From positions 680,849 to 744,848 of the forward strand of contig VXAI01000096.1 in assembly GCA_013399305.1 (NCBI GenBank): 64,000 bases of DNA, in the 5' to 3' direction. The notes beneath the pieces were generated by a model. That model was given only the letters and a program-made list of their open reading frames with translations. It made no database searches and was not told the origin of the DNA. The position numbers were made by a program, and so were the translations under genes. The stretch comes from Rostratula benghalensis. Its lineage: Eukaryota > Chordata > Aves > Charadriiformes > Rostratulidae. Every line of letters starts with the position of its first letter. Within the stretch, counting starts at the first letter, position 1. Of this stretch, positions 35,301-46,455 are shown in pieces.

Positions 35301-38300
35301 AGGTGTGGGGCAAGGAGGGGCTGGAGCCAGGCTGTAGCTCTGCTATGCTTTCAGGAATGTGTGAAACTGTTGGTCTGTGTTAAGGATCTTTGTAATTAGC
35401 TCTACAAGCTAGAGGCGAACTTGGTTTTGCTTTGCTTTGGGACAACCATCTGTAGGGCGATAACAATCTGCTGCTCTGGTGGCCTCTCAGACTGGTGGGC
35501 AGCACTGCTTGTGTTTTGGGAAGGGAAGGAGCTGAATTTGCACAAATCCTTGGGGATGAGATGATATACCAAACCCAGAGCACAGGTACTAGTACTGGTG
35601 GAACTGCTGTGATCTGCAAAGATGTTCTCTCCCAACTGCTGCTGGATCTGTTCCTACCACAGTCCTGATGGTGTGGCCTGGGGATGGGAAAAAGGGGTGA
35701 TGTTTGTGACTAGCTGATGGTATGGATGTTCTGGAGGGGGGTGAAGGAGGAGGTGGAAATTGAGGTTGCTCTGTACTTATCCCTGCAAGTCTGTGGGCTC
35801 ATAAGGAAGCACACAGTACTGCAAAGGGCTGCCTTGTCCATCGATACAGGGATTGCTGCCTTTGCTGTAACTTTGGTCTCTGGTGTGGAGTTGTGGTTGG
35901 GGCAGAGCTGCTTCCTTGATCATGCTCAGCTCCTGGAAGTGGTGTGCAAGCAAAACTCCCTGAGCTTCTTGGCTTCCTCTACCTCGTGCTCAGGGAGAGA
36001 GCATGGTCACTGGGAAGTAGAGGATCTGGCACCGATGGGTTATTGCACCTGTTTGTGATTTGACTCTTCAGTGTTTGTGCTGAAGGTGTGGGGAGGTCTC
36101 CACCATCACATACAAAGGGAAGGAGAATTAACATTAAGGCTCTTGAATGCAGGTGCTCTGAATTGCAGCTGAGTTTCCTCTTAGGAGAGCTCTGGAGCTG
36201 CAAGGGATGATGCTGAGTGTGAGGAACAACCCTTTTGCTCGCTGGTGTGCATTTCTGCTCTAGCAGTGTCTCAGTGTGACATGCTTTGCTCCTGTAGTGG
36301 CCTGTGGCTGCCCAGTAGAGCAGAGGCTGCTGGGGTGCTTTGTTCTGGTGCGTTACCCAGGAGGACCTTACCCAGGCTGGGCATCACCCAGCAGTGGAGC
36401 TTGCCCGTGGCTGGGAGCTGCTGGAGGGCAGGGCAGAGAGGTGTGTGCTGGACGTAGTGGGCATCAGGAGCTTCCTACAGGCATCTTCTGAAGGGGCAGA
36501 AAAAGAGGCAAAGGGGGATGGACTAGCACATGATTTGAACAAACGCGTGGAAGTTTCCAGCAACTTTTTCTTGGTTTTCGTGCCCCTGCTCATTTGCTGG
36601 GATGCCACGTGTTGCAGGGTCAGAGGGATGTTGAAACTTTAAAATTGAAGTGCAGTGCTTGAGGGCTGAGTTAGAGGAGCGTGTGTACACATGTGCAAAG
36701 TCAACTCCCATGGATGTGGCTAAAGGACCTGAATCAGAGGTCATTGTGTAACTTGAATTCCTGCACATAAGTAGGTATTTCTGTATTTGGTGTGGGGGAG
36801 GAAAAAATATCCCCAGTGTGAACACGCAATAGAATCCAATATGTCTGATTTCAATAGAAAATGGGGAATATAAAGTGATCTTAAGTGTCTCTAGTACTGT
36901 ATTTGTACTTGCTGTCCTTTGAGGTAAAAAGGAGATAATATAGTACCTTCGGTGGGGAAAAATTATACTTAAAGAATGGCACTTTAAAGTGTATGGGCTA
37001 ACCTGGAAATATTGAGGCAGTGGCAAAGTACTGAGGTGCCAGCTGAAGAAGCAGATGGCTTTGACTCATCTCTCTTCTCAAGTGAAGCTTTCTGAAACAT
37101 TAGAGACCCTTATATCTGTAAATATTCAGCCCTCTCGATTGGCCTTGCACAGCACTAGAAGGAGATTAGTACAGCTTTTTATCAGGTTAGTCCACTTGAT
37201 GCTGGTTCCTTAGGGAAAATGAAGGAATTCTTTCTAAACTTCAAAATGTCAGCCTTCTTGGCTGGCCAAGGACCTGGAGCCAAGTGATAAATGGGACAGA
37301 TTTCTGTTTTGTGGTGTTTTCTCCAATGCAGTAAGCGGTTTTGGCTGGGTTTTGTTTTGTTTTAAGAACCAAACTGCTCATGTCTGAATTTGGGAACAGG
37401 TTTAGTCAAAAGTAGTAATGGTACTGATGGAAATATCTGCCAGAAAAGACTTCTCCTGGTTCTTGTTTTTGAAGCAACTGTTTTGCTTTCAGTCTTCTTG
37501 GATTTGTGACTTAATCAAAGCCACCTTGCCTATTTCTGCTCTGGGCTGTCTAAGGCATCTGTCAGCTGAAATGCAGAAGCAGCAGATGCCACTGGGACAT
37601 AGAAGGGACTAGAAGCTCTAGAGAGAATGTAGCCTCCTGCATTCATAGGTCTACTTGTGTGGAGTTTTTCTGCACCCCCAAGTATACTCTGTTCCTACAG
37701 CAAGTCAGCGTGAGCCAGGAGGGAACTGGTGTTCTCTGTAGCTGAGTTTCACAGTGTCTGGTCATACGTAGCTCTGCTGAAAGGTTTGAGTTTTGTGGAG
37801 GAGACCTACTACAAGTGAAGGGCAGTAGGAAATGGCTGGGGTGTGTGGATGCTGTTGCCAGGGGTTGGGGTGCTCAGCGACGTCGTGAGCACTGTGCTAA
37901 TAATGCAAGGTGAGATGCCTGGGGCTGGCAGGAGGTTATTGCATTGGTGATGCTGGATATTGGCATCCTGACTGTAGAGGGATCCTGCTTGTCTGCTGGT
38001 TGTCCCGAGACCCTTCTTAGGGCTGAAGTCAGAACTGGAGAGCTGGAGTGTGCTAAGCTGCCTTTATTTCCATGTAAGCCTGTTGACAGTGTCACAAAGA
38101 CGTACCAAGGAGGAGAGGTTATTAAAATAAATTTCAAAAATACCTGAAAGTTTAGCATATTTGGATTTTAATGACCAGATTTGTAAGACTTGATGCTTCC
38201 TAAGGCTATGGTGGGGGAACATAGCTGTCCTGTTCACCCACTGGTGTGGCAGATCCAGCTGTGCTGTGGTCCTGGCAAGCTCTTGCTGCAAAGAAGTCCT

Positions 38301-40654
38301 CTTTTGAGTCCCACAGAGCTGCACCAAGGCCAAGCTGTGGTCACAGTGGGGGTGCTGGTGCTTTATGGAGACAGTCCTGCAAGCCAAAGTGCTCTACAGT
38401 GAAAATAGCAGACTAGATGTCTCCATGGTAGCAACCTGTTCTTACATAATCCTGGCTGCCTTGTTCTGGGGAGGGGGTGGTACAGTGTGAACTGGGGTGT
38501 GGGGACAGTGCAGTTGCAGGTTGAAACTCAGCTTCTGTCCTCACCCATCTGGAATTCACCTCTCATTTTTTCCTGAAATGCGCTGCAAAGTGCCCTTGAT
38601 CCCTGTGGTCCTCGCATCTTTTAGTCAAGAGTTTGAAGAGCGCTCCTCCGCCCCTCCAGCAGGATGGGTACCACTAGCCTGACCTCACTTGAAGCCACTT
38701 CATCTCTCACCAAAGCTGCTGCCGCCTGTGGGGTCACCTCAACAGATTGACACCCTCTCTTGAACTTTTGTGCTCCTGGGTGGCTTTTCTTGGAGAGATT
38801 TGAGCCTGTTGCCTGAGACAACATGAATGAGTCGAGCAGGCTGCTCTAACTTGGGTCAGGTATGTCCTCCTGTCTCATCTGCAAAGGTCACTGAGGGCTA
38901 GCTCACCAGCCCCCAGCTCCAGCCTCTCTAATGCCTCTGCAAGGGAAGAGAAGGGGAACGTGCCACCGTTTTCTTTTCACAAGAGACATTCAGCTCTAGT
39001 CCAGCTCAGCAAACTACTATTATTGTGTGAGTCAAGAGCCCACAGCCCTGTTATGGGCCACACAACAGTCCTTGTAGGTCAGCATAGCTGAGGGTGGAGG
39101 TGGGTAACTTGGAGGAGTCAAACTGGAGCACAGTAGGGATCAGCATGGACAATAGTGAGGTGTTTCTGTACACTCACATTTCTCCTGAAGCTCTCCAAAG
39201 TAGATGCCAAATGTGGTGCCTACGTGACTAATGGTGCAAGGGGCAGCGGGGAAGGTTTTGTCTTTAAAAAGACTGTCAGGCAGTTTCTGAGGATGACTTT
39301 GAGTGTTTTCTTCCTCAGATGCTGAGACTGCAGACTTGGGGTTCTGTGAAGCAAATCTTGAAGAGCTTTCTCAGAGTCAGTAAACCAAGCAGGGACAAAT
39401 AAAACCATTCACTGATTCTGATTAGAGAGAGCCTTGAATTTAATTGAACTGGGAATAGCAAGCCAAATTTTCTAGCTCGTGGCATGTTTCTCCCTCAGAC
39501 TCCTGAAAGTAGAACTAAGCATAGGAAAACACTAAAGTTACCTACTTCAGCATGTGAATTATTTATTCTGCTTATAGAAAAGCTGGTTCTCTCCAGCAAG
39601 TTGCTTACCCTATTTTTAAGTTGTGGGGGTGGTTTGAACTGTGTGCTGCTCTGAGTCAGGCATCAGATGTCCCCAATGAGCAGAAAAGCCAACTTCTGCA
39701 TGGTGAGCTGCTGTGCTCACAGTGCATCGGACCACACGGTGCCAGGGAGGTACTGGTCACGATGTATGCCATGGAGCATTTCCATGGGGGCAAAAGCAGT
39801 GTGACTGGGAGTGTGACATGTTCCAGGGAATGTATGCTTGGCCTGGATAAACTATTCACCTTTAACCTTGGAGATCTGATCAAATCCATCAGAAAGTGAT
39901 GGAAGTTTCCCAGGGTGTGGATGGTAGAGCTGGCTCTCTTTAACCACAGGCTGGGACAAAAGTTGGCCCAAGCAATTCTGGTGGGTAAAACTGGACAGCC
40001 CTGGGCTTTGCAAGGGTCTCTTCATTGTGCAGAGGGATCTCCTCTCGAGCTGGAAAGTTCTTGCTGGTGATTTTGGATGGTGAGTTCAGTCCATCTGAGC
40101 AACTTTGTCACCCTGTGGCAGCAGTTTTTGTGAGATAGGCCAGTTGGCTTCTGTGCCTCTGTCACAGAGGTTTTGATGCACATTGAACAAAAAGGATGAA
40201 ATTCCCGCTCCAAAGAGCTGTAAAGTGTATGATCTTTTATCCTCCTCCAAGTACTGCTGGGCTCCATCTGTGGTCGCCTTCTTCCTAGGCTCCTAGTGGG
40301 TCCTAGAGCCACAATGGCTGGCTGACAGGGGTGACTATTTGCTGGGTGCCAGGAAGGGATTTCTCCACCCAGGTGCCTTTCTTCCTGTGTTTTGCTGCAG
40401 TCTTGGTCTCCCCTGGCAGCTTAGGCTAAAACACCTGCTGCTGAAAGTTACGGGGAAATCTGTCTCATCCAGACAGCCAGCTTTATGGAGTTTGCCTTAA
40501 ATGTCCTTATAATGTCCTCATTGAAGAGTTCAAGCCCGAGGTAATATCCATAACTTAAATTTTAGTAAAAGAATTACTTGGTGCTGATGTTTTGGTCATC
40601 AGCAGTGTTTTAATTGAAAGCCTTACCAGGGAACTGAGCTATAATGCTGTTGTC
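32301..40654. other. Unique non-coding DNA, no gene recognised
   Basis: Several fairly long but unrecognised open frames lie here: 140 codons (33617-34039, +), 171 codons (34447-34962, -), 175 codons (34724-35251, -) and 167 codons (36523-37026, -). The 171- and 175-codon frames overlap each other in different frames of the same strand, so at most one could be coding in the overlap. None shows a domain, signal peptide or convincing exon boundary. No repeat beyond short low-complexity runs was recognised. Confidence 0.6.
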
Positions 40655-40760
40655 TCGATGACCGTGCTCTGTCCCCACGAGCTCGGTGCAGCTCGACACG
40701 CTGCTGGCTCTCCAAGAGCTGGAAGCGAGCGCTCCGTCCCCACGCTGATCCAAGCACTCG
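40655..40760. other. CpG-dense patch, possible regulatory element
   Basis: Eleven CpG dinucleotides fall within 106 bp, close to what base composition alone predicts, while the surrounding DNA is strongly CpG-depleted. Three more CpGs follow at about 40833-40846. The nonamer 'GTCCCCACG' occurs at 40671-40679 and again at 40736-40744. No open frame with a recognisable motif explains the pattern. It could be a constrained or unmethylated regulatory element, or a remnant of a promoter. A recent insertion is less likely because no element boundary is visible. Confidence 0.45.
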
Positions 40761-42040
40761 TGTTTGGCAGAGGCACAGCCTGTTTCTAAAATTGTCTCCA
40801 AGATAGTTTTGCATGGGTTTGTGTCTCCCAGACGGACGAGCCGGGTGGTATTTTATATGGTGTCATTGTTTGTTTAGCTAATGAAGTAGGAAAAAACAGA
40901 GAACTGGGATCCTTGGCTTTATGAAACGGCTGTCAACAAGCAGCCCTGAGAGAAGAGAGGAGCGGGGACCTAGGAGCGAGGGCACTGAACCAGGGCTCTG
41001 AGGGATGCTTGTGATTCCTGACTCAGTGCAGTCATGGATGAGATGCAGAAAAGGATGCCTCAGCCCAAGAAGAGGAGGCAGAATCTGGGAGCTGGGTGCT
41101 TTCGCTGGTTCTCTGTCAGGCAGGAGTTGCTGCAGAGAAGTGTGGAGGAGGCCAGCTTTTGTCTGCTGCTGCCTGCCCAGAGTGAACGTGACCCACTTCT
41201 GCAAATGTTTCCAGAGTCTTCATTGTGGAAGAACTTGCCCACAGAAGTGTGGTTTCCCTCTCTCGCGGCTTGTGCCCTACCATGTAATGTGGGGCAGTTC
41301 CTTTAGTTGTTTTTATCTGGTGCTGGGGAGGTTAGTGAGAAGCTCCTGCCTGGAGGCGCTTGCTCTGCTGGGGAGCAGAAGGCCCAAGGAAAACAAAGTG
41401 TCTTCCTGCATCCCCCCTTTAGTTTGCCATTTTGACTTCAGACGCAAGCCGCCATCGTTTCCACATGGAGCAGCCACATGAAAAGCACCACTAAACAGTT
41501 CTCTGAGTTTCTCAACAAGAAACACAGCAGCTAAATATATTTAATCTGTGGGTATTGTTCATCTTGGCTTTAATTTCCTGTTCTCAAAAGGTTTAGGAAT
41601 TTAAATCCATGAATCATTACTGAAGCTGTTAATGCTTGGAGCCTTTTTCAGAAATGGAGATAAAGGAACTGATATTAATACCAGCTTAGTATGAATTCAG
41701 CCAAAACAACTCTGTGAGAAGTTCACTGCCATCCCAGAGATATCACTTGGTTTCTAACCATGACAAAAGCTGCTAAGAAGTGAGTAGGTGGATGAGATCA
41801 TTCTTCCTCAGGTAAATAAATGCTTCCATGTAAAAGAAAAAAAAAAAAAAGTCTCTGGCAAGTTAGAGGTTCCATCATCCCATCTGGAGACCTCTAGAGT
41901 GCTGTACTGTTCCCCTGTGTCTAAAATTGCAGTATCTATTGAAGCAGTGAGCATCCTCCCAAAGTCCTGACCTTAACAGGCTCCCCAGGTACCTCAGAAG
42001 CAAGGCCTGGCCATGAGGAGCTTCAGTGGAGGATGTGATG
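40761..42040. other. Unique non-coding DNA, no gene recognised
   Basis: The longest open frames are 158 codons (41005-41481, +) and 108 codons (40878-41204, minus), overlapping on opposite strands and without recognisable motifs. A run of 14 A lies at 41837-41850. Confidence 0.6.
41837..41850. repeat. Poly-A tract (14 A)
   Basis: An uninterrupted 14-A run inside a lysine-rich arbitrary frame. No adjacent retrocopy body was recognised. Confidence 0.9.
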
Positions 42041-42068
42041 ATATTCTGATATTCTGTGATTCTGTGAT
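42041..42068 (+). mobile_element. CR1-type 3' tail (ATTCTGTG-like repeat)
   Basis: 'ATATTCTGATATTCTGTGAT' and the following 'TCTGTGAT' make up a short run of imperfect ATTCTGTG units, the sequence that ends CR1 copies. No CR1 body is recognisable immediately upstream, so either the copy is extremely truncated or diverged, or this is a chance 8-bp microsatellite. Confidence 0.45.
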
Positions 42069-42335
42069 GTGGCTTCTATTTCCCTGGAAATTGAACAGGA
42101 TTTAGAGCAAATCAAGTTGTTAACCTTGTTTCAAGAGCCTGGTGTGGCTGTAAGACCGTGCTAGGCTTCTTTTTACTCCTTGGGGATCGCACCCTGGAGG
42201 TCAAAACAGAAAATCCAGGAGAACTGATAGGTCCAAAGTAATGATTGTAGTCAGAAGTCAGAAATCAAAACTATGCAAGGACTAGTTTTTTTTATTTTCT
42301 CTTTGACTAGGTTTTACTTAGGGAATGCCATAGGA

Positions 42336-42440
42336 GCAGAGAATTATTTGGGTTAGGAGTGACTCATGGAGGTTTTCTTGTCCAATCCCCTACTTGCAGC
42401 TGGGCCAGCTGCTGCCTGTTTGGTAGTGTTGATGATGTGA
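42336..42440 (-). mobile_element. CR1 LINE 3' fragment, reverse orientation
   Basis: On the plus strand the sequence reads 'AGAATTATTTGGGTTAGGAG', then 'GACTCATGGAGGTT', then 'TTGTCCAATCCCCTACTTGC' and 'AGCTGGGCCAGCT'. This follows the reverse complement of a CR1 3' end, where CAGAATCAT..GGTTGGAAGAGACC, TGGAGGTCATC, AGTCCAACCCCCTGCTCAAGC and AGGGTCAGCT occur in that order. The copy is old, 5'-truncated and non-coding. The boundary near 42440 is uncertain. Confidence 0.62.
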
Positions 42441-45400
42441 CTTTGCAGAAGAAACTGCCTCCTCATTTCTTGTTTGGTTTGTACCTTTGGGTAGCACAGA
42501 GGCAGAGAAAGCTACAAGGCAGCTGCAGGGGCATGCTTGGAAGGAATAAGCTTGGTCCTCCTTAGCAAGTTTACTGCATTGTCCTTTCCAGAAGGGAGGA
42601 GAAATTACCTAGTTTCTAGCATCTTCCTTCCTCCCTTCCCTTCCCTCAGGAAGGGGGAAGAGGAGTGGTGTAGAGGAGGTCACCCTGCTTCATCTTGCTC
42701 CCCACAGTAACAGTGTGCTGGAGAGCTGCTGCTAATCGAGGTGGGGATTGGTTTCTGTGTGCATTCTTGCTGTGACTGAGAGCTCTTGCTGTTGAGCAAG
42801 GGTACGGTGGAAGGAAGGGTGGGGAGGGGGTGAGAGCCCTGTGTGGGAAGGGGAACTGCACTGTTTGCTTATATACATACATGAAAATGTAGCTGAATTC
42901 TAGTGAGAGATGGAGACATTCATTACAAATACAGCTGTGATTTAAATTTATCTCCTTGAAAAAATCTCTTTAAAACATGTTTGAGTCCTACAAAGGAAAA
43001 TGCTAAGAAATGCACAACCTGAGAGCCTGCTGCTTCTAGTTCCAAAAATGGTGGCTGAGTTTGAATACCTGATGGCAGTCAGGGTGATCTCTGCTGCTCT
43101 CCTTTCATCTGACACCCATGAGCTCATTCTGGGCAGCTTGGATTCACTCTGAACTCACACAGCAGAGCCCCGTGGAGTAAGAACTCCCAATGAACTGCTT
43201 ATAAGGAAAAGGCCTCTGCCCTCTTTTTGCCTCTGTTCTCCATCATCAATTAGCTCAAGTCTCTGAGGCTGCAGCCCATGACCATGTCTCTTCCTTTCAC
43301 AGAGCACTCTGGAGCCACTCCTGCTCCTGGAACAAGCAATCTCAGAGCCAGAAATCATCAGCCTCCGTCTGAGCCTCTGGGGCTGTCTCTCCATCTGTTT
43401 GTTTAATGACGTGCAGCAGCCTCATCGCTGGCTTTGCACCCTGAGGACAATCATCCACTCTGATGTTCAGGCCAGCCAGCTCCTCTTCTGAGAGGAGACT
43501 GCGGCTGTTGCGCTGTAGGTCAAAGACGGTTTAAAATTCTTCTTCCGAATTACTTTATGGCTGAAAACGTTGCTTGGAGATCTGCAGGATACACAGAAAG
43601 CTTTCGCAAGTTTGCTTGCTTGTTTTCTGCTGAAGGAGTGGGCAACCCTCAAAATCCAGATACAGCTGCTTGTTCTGGTGGGGACGGCACCAGCTTGAAG
43701 GTTTGGAGCCAGACTTTTATCTAACTCCAATGCACAGCATTGGCCAAGCACCTTTGCTGTCCTTTTCTCCCCTTGCTGCTCAGATTCTTTGAGGTGGGAC
43801 AGAGGTGTGAAAGTTTGTGGAGTTGTTACCATTCTGTAAAGCTGAATGCAGATTCACAGCAGCACTGATTTTTCGAAGCTTGTGGTTTTGTGAAGCCATG
43901 AGGGGTAAGTGACTTGCTGTCACTTACAATCCAGAACCACCAGGATCAGGAGATGCCTATGGCAAAATGGACCTGCCAGGGGGTATCCTGTGAACACTGT
44001 GTGGTCAATAGAGGAAGGGGGGGGGGGGGGAAGCAACAAAACCAAAAATGAACTGAAAGAGAAGACTAGTTTAAGATCTTGAGGTGCACTACTTTGTAGT
44101 AGATGCTTAGAAGAACCCACACCCAGGACAGAGGGGGGAAACGGGTGAGCACAAGCAGGGCAGTGGTGCCACATGATGCCTGAAGGAAGTTGGCCCATGA
44201 AAGCACTGGGTGAGAGTGGCAAAGCTTTAGGAAAGGCACCTCAGTAAAGGACTGGTTTCAAAATCCTCCTTTGCTCAAAATGCTTGGTTTCTGTGGCCTT
44301 CTGTGTGAGAAAGTGGCATAGCTCCTCTCTGTGCAGAAGCTCAGGTGTCAGAAGGGAAGAGTGGCAGGGATCACATCTTCTTGGGGATGCCCAGGTGATA
44401 CTAGTTCAAGTGAAATACCCCTCAGGAAGGGGAGGCTCCACCAGATGTGTGCTTTAGGTTTAGCGCTCCATTAAATAAGGGGAGGCATCCTTCTCCTTTA
44501 GGGATGGAATGAGAAATTTGTTTGGCTTTCCCATAATCCATTGCTAGCTCTTTCCTTTTGATTCAGAGGTGGACTTCATGCGTGGTACTTCTAGCTTGTT
44601 ACCCCTCACATTGCATTTTGTAGGTAGACCAAAGACTTTACCCAAATAATCTGGTGGTCACAGTGCATGAGTCCTCGTATAAAATGTGGTCCTGTGCCAT
44701 GTGTGATCCAGGTCCAGGGCACTCCTGAGGAAGACTTTCTGAAGTGGGTGACATGACCCCCAGGTTTCTTGTAAGCTCCAGGTGGTGTTGGTGCACCATG
44801 GGACCAGGAGAAGATGCTTCAGGGACCATAGAGCATGAGCACGGGGCTGGGAATAGTGACAGGAGCTACTCTACCTGCTATACCACTGAGAAACTCGGGT
44901 CAGCCAAATATCCACATCTGAACATCTGCAGTTGCTGGCAAAGGGGATGCCAGGCCGGATAAAATGCAAGCCCTGAATTAGAGAGACAGATGGAGTGGGG
45001 TAAGAGGGAGGCATGGGTCAGAGGAGAGCAGCAGCTGATACGTTTAGGCATCTTTCTCCAGGGTGAAGGAGCAGGAGCCATCTCCTTTTCAGAGCCAGCC
45101 GTTACCCAGCAAGCATGGTGCTGAGCACAGTGGATGCTGTTCCTGCAGAGTCACAACAGTGCATTAACATAAGCCATAACCAAGAATAGGGCAGGGTTAG
45201 CACTCCCTGAGGGGCTGCAGCTATGCCAAAAGATCCACGTATGAAAGACACAGGAGCATGTGTCTGCATGCACCCACCCATCTAAGTGAGGGATGTGTGC
45301 CCAGAGCAGGAGACCCTGCTGGGGTCTGGTGTCTTGAGAGGCTGCGGTACAGAAGCTTCTCTTGGTTTGCTTGAGCCTGTGTTCATTCAGGAGCTTGATT

Positions 45401-45924
45401 TCAGTGAAATAAGGTCAAAGCCTCCTAGAATGAGAGAGTTATTGTGAGAGTTGATTTTTTGAAAGCCTGAGTTGATTCCATTGAGGAGGATCTGGTTGAT
45501 ATTTTTATTATGAAAGTGGAAACTTAACATAGACTTTAACATTTTAAGATGCTTCCATTTAGGACATCCCTAACTGATAGTGAAAGTCAGAGCTATTGAA
45601 GTCTTTCCCTGCTGTACTTTTGTGAAGGGACTTCAGTGCTCCGGCGAACACAGGATGCTGCTTGCTTGCAGTGCTTTGGGAGTTAGAAGGGCCATGGATG
45701 TGTTGGAGCCCTTCCACTTCCATAGCACAGGATCTAATGAAGTTTATTCACCAGCAGACTGTGCAATCAACTTTTCATTCCCATTTGCATCCCAGTAGTA
45801 GCAGAACAAGGCAGTTTTCTCCTTTATAAAAATCTCCCCGTTCCACCTTATTCAGAGGTGTTCAGGAAATCTGGCTCTTTCCCCTCCTCTCCTCTGCTCC
45901 CCCAAAGTGCTTTTTGCTTTTCTT
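42441..45924. other. Unique non-coding DNA, no gene recognised
   Basis: The longest open frame is 121 codons (43467-43832, minus), with no motif. A 14-G run lies at 44017-44030. A pyrimidine block near 42621-42648 followed by 'GGAAGGGGGAAG' can form an imperfect hairpin. The text near 43905-43925 ('GGGTAAGTGACTTGC') weakly recalls a reversed MIR core but is not enough for a call. Confidence 0.6.
44017..44030 (+). repeat. Poly-G tract (14 G)
   Basis: An uninterrupted run of 14 G, which could take part in a G-quadruplex together with nearby G pairs. Runs of this kind are also prone to assembly and sequencing error. Confidence 0.92.
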
Positions 45925-46455
45925 TCTCCAAAAGCAGCATGTTGCGTATCTCTCTCGCCCTGGCAGATGGATCTGGATGATTGCATGTGCTCAGGGTTAT
46001 TGCTGCTACCTGCTATTTTAGGAGGAAAAGCCCCCGCATGCGGAAGAGAACAAAGCCCAAGGATTCCTGAGGTCTCCATTGATGCAGAAGGCACCGAGCA
46101 GAGCGTGAAAGAGATGACAGAAGCACAGCAAGATCCTCCTCCATCCCTCCCCCTTCCTCGCCTTCCGATTCAAGGAGCAGGGTTTGTGAATGAGGAGCCG
46201 AAACCCGTTCAGACGGAACAAGTAACCGAGAAAGGCGCACAATAGCGGCTGCTCACAAGCCCAAGTCAGCAACGAAGAGGTAGTGGTTCTCAAGAGGGGG
46301 CTTATTTCCTGATGAGTCATTGGTGCGTGATAGATGGAAGGAACTAATAAAATATTAGGGACTTGCAGAGCTTTGATCTTCCTGCCTTCCCCCCCACCTC
46401 TCTTTTCCCCAAGGGCGTGGGCTGTGTTGTCGAAATGAATAGGGTGGAAATCTCG
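45925..46455 (+). other. CpG-retaining stretch, possible terminal exon (unconfirmed)
   Basis: About 15 CpGs lie between 45945 and 46274, more than anywhere nearby except the 40.7 kb patch. A pyrimidine-rich run ending in CAG at 45966 looks like a 3' splice site and is followed directly by ATG at 45967. An open frame continues to a stop at 46243-46245, giving 92 codons of a Glu/Pro/Gln-rich, low-complexity product with no known domain. AATAAA occurs at 46346-46351, about 100 bp past the stop, with a GT-rich stretch near 46415-46430. Each element is visible, but each is also common by chance. A conserved regulatory element would explain the CpGs equally well. Confidence 0.22.

Noticed and set aside
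41005..41481. 158-codon plus-strand frame with basic and aromatic clusters.
   Set aside because: It overlaps other open frames on both strands, shows no family motif and no codon-position bias visible by eye.
43900..43930. GGGTAAGTGACTTGCTGTCAC resembles a reversed MIR core.
   Set aside because: About 20 bases of similarity only; the flanking MIR segments on both sides are absent.
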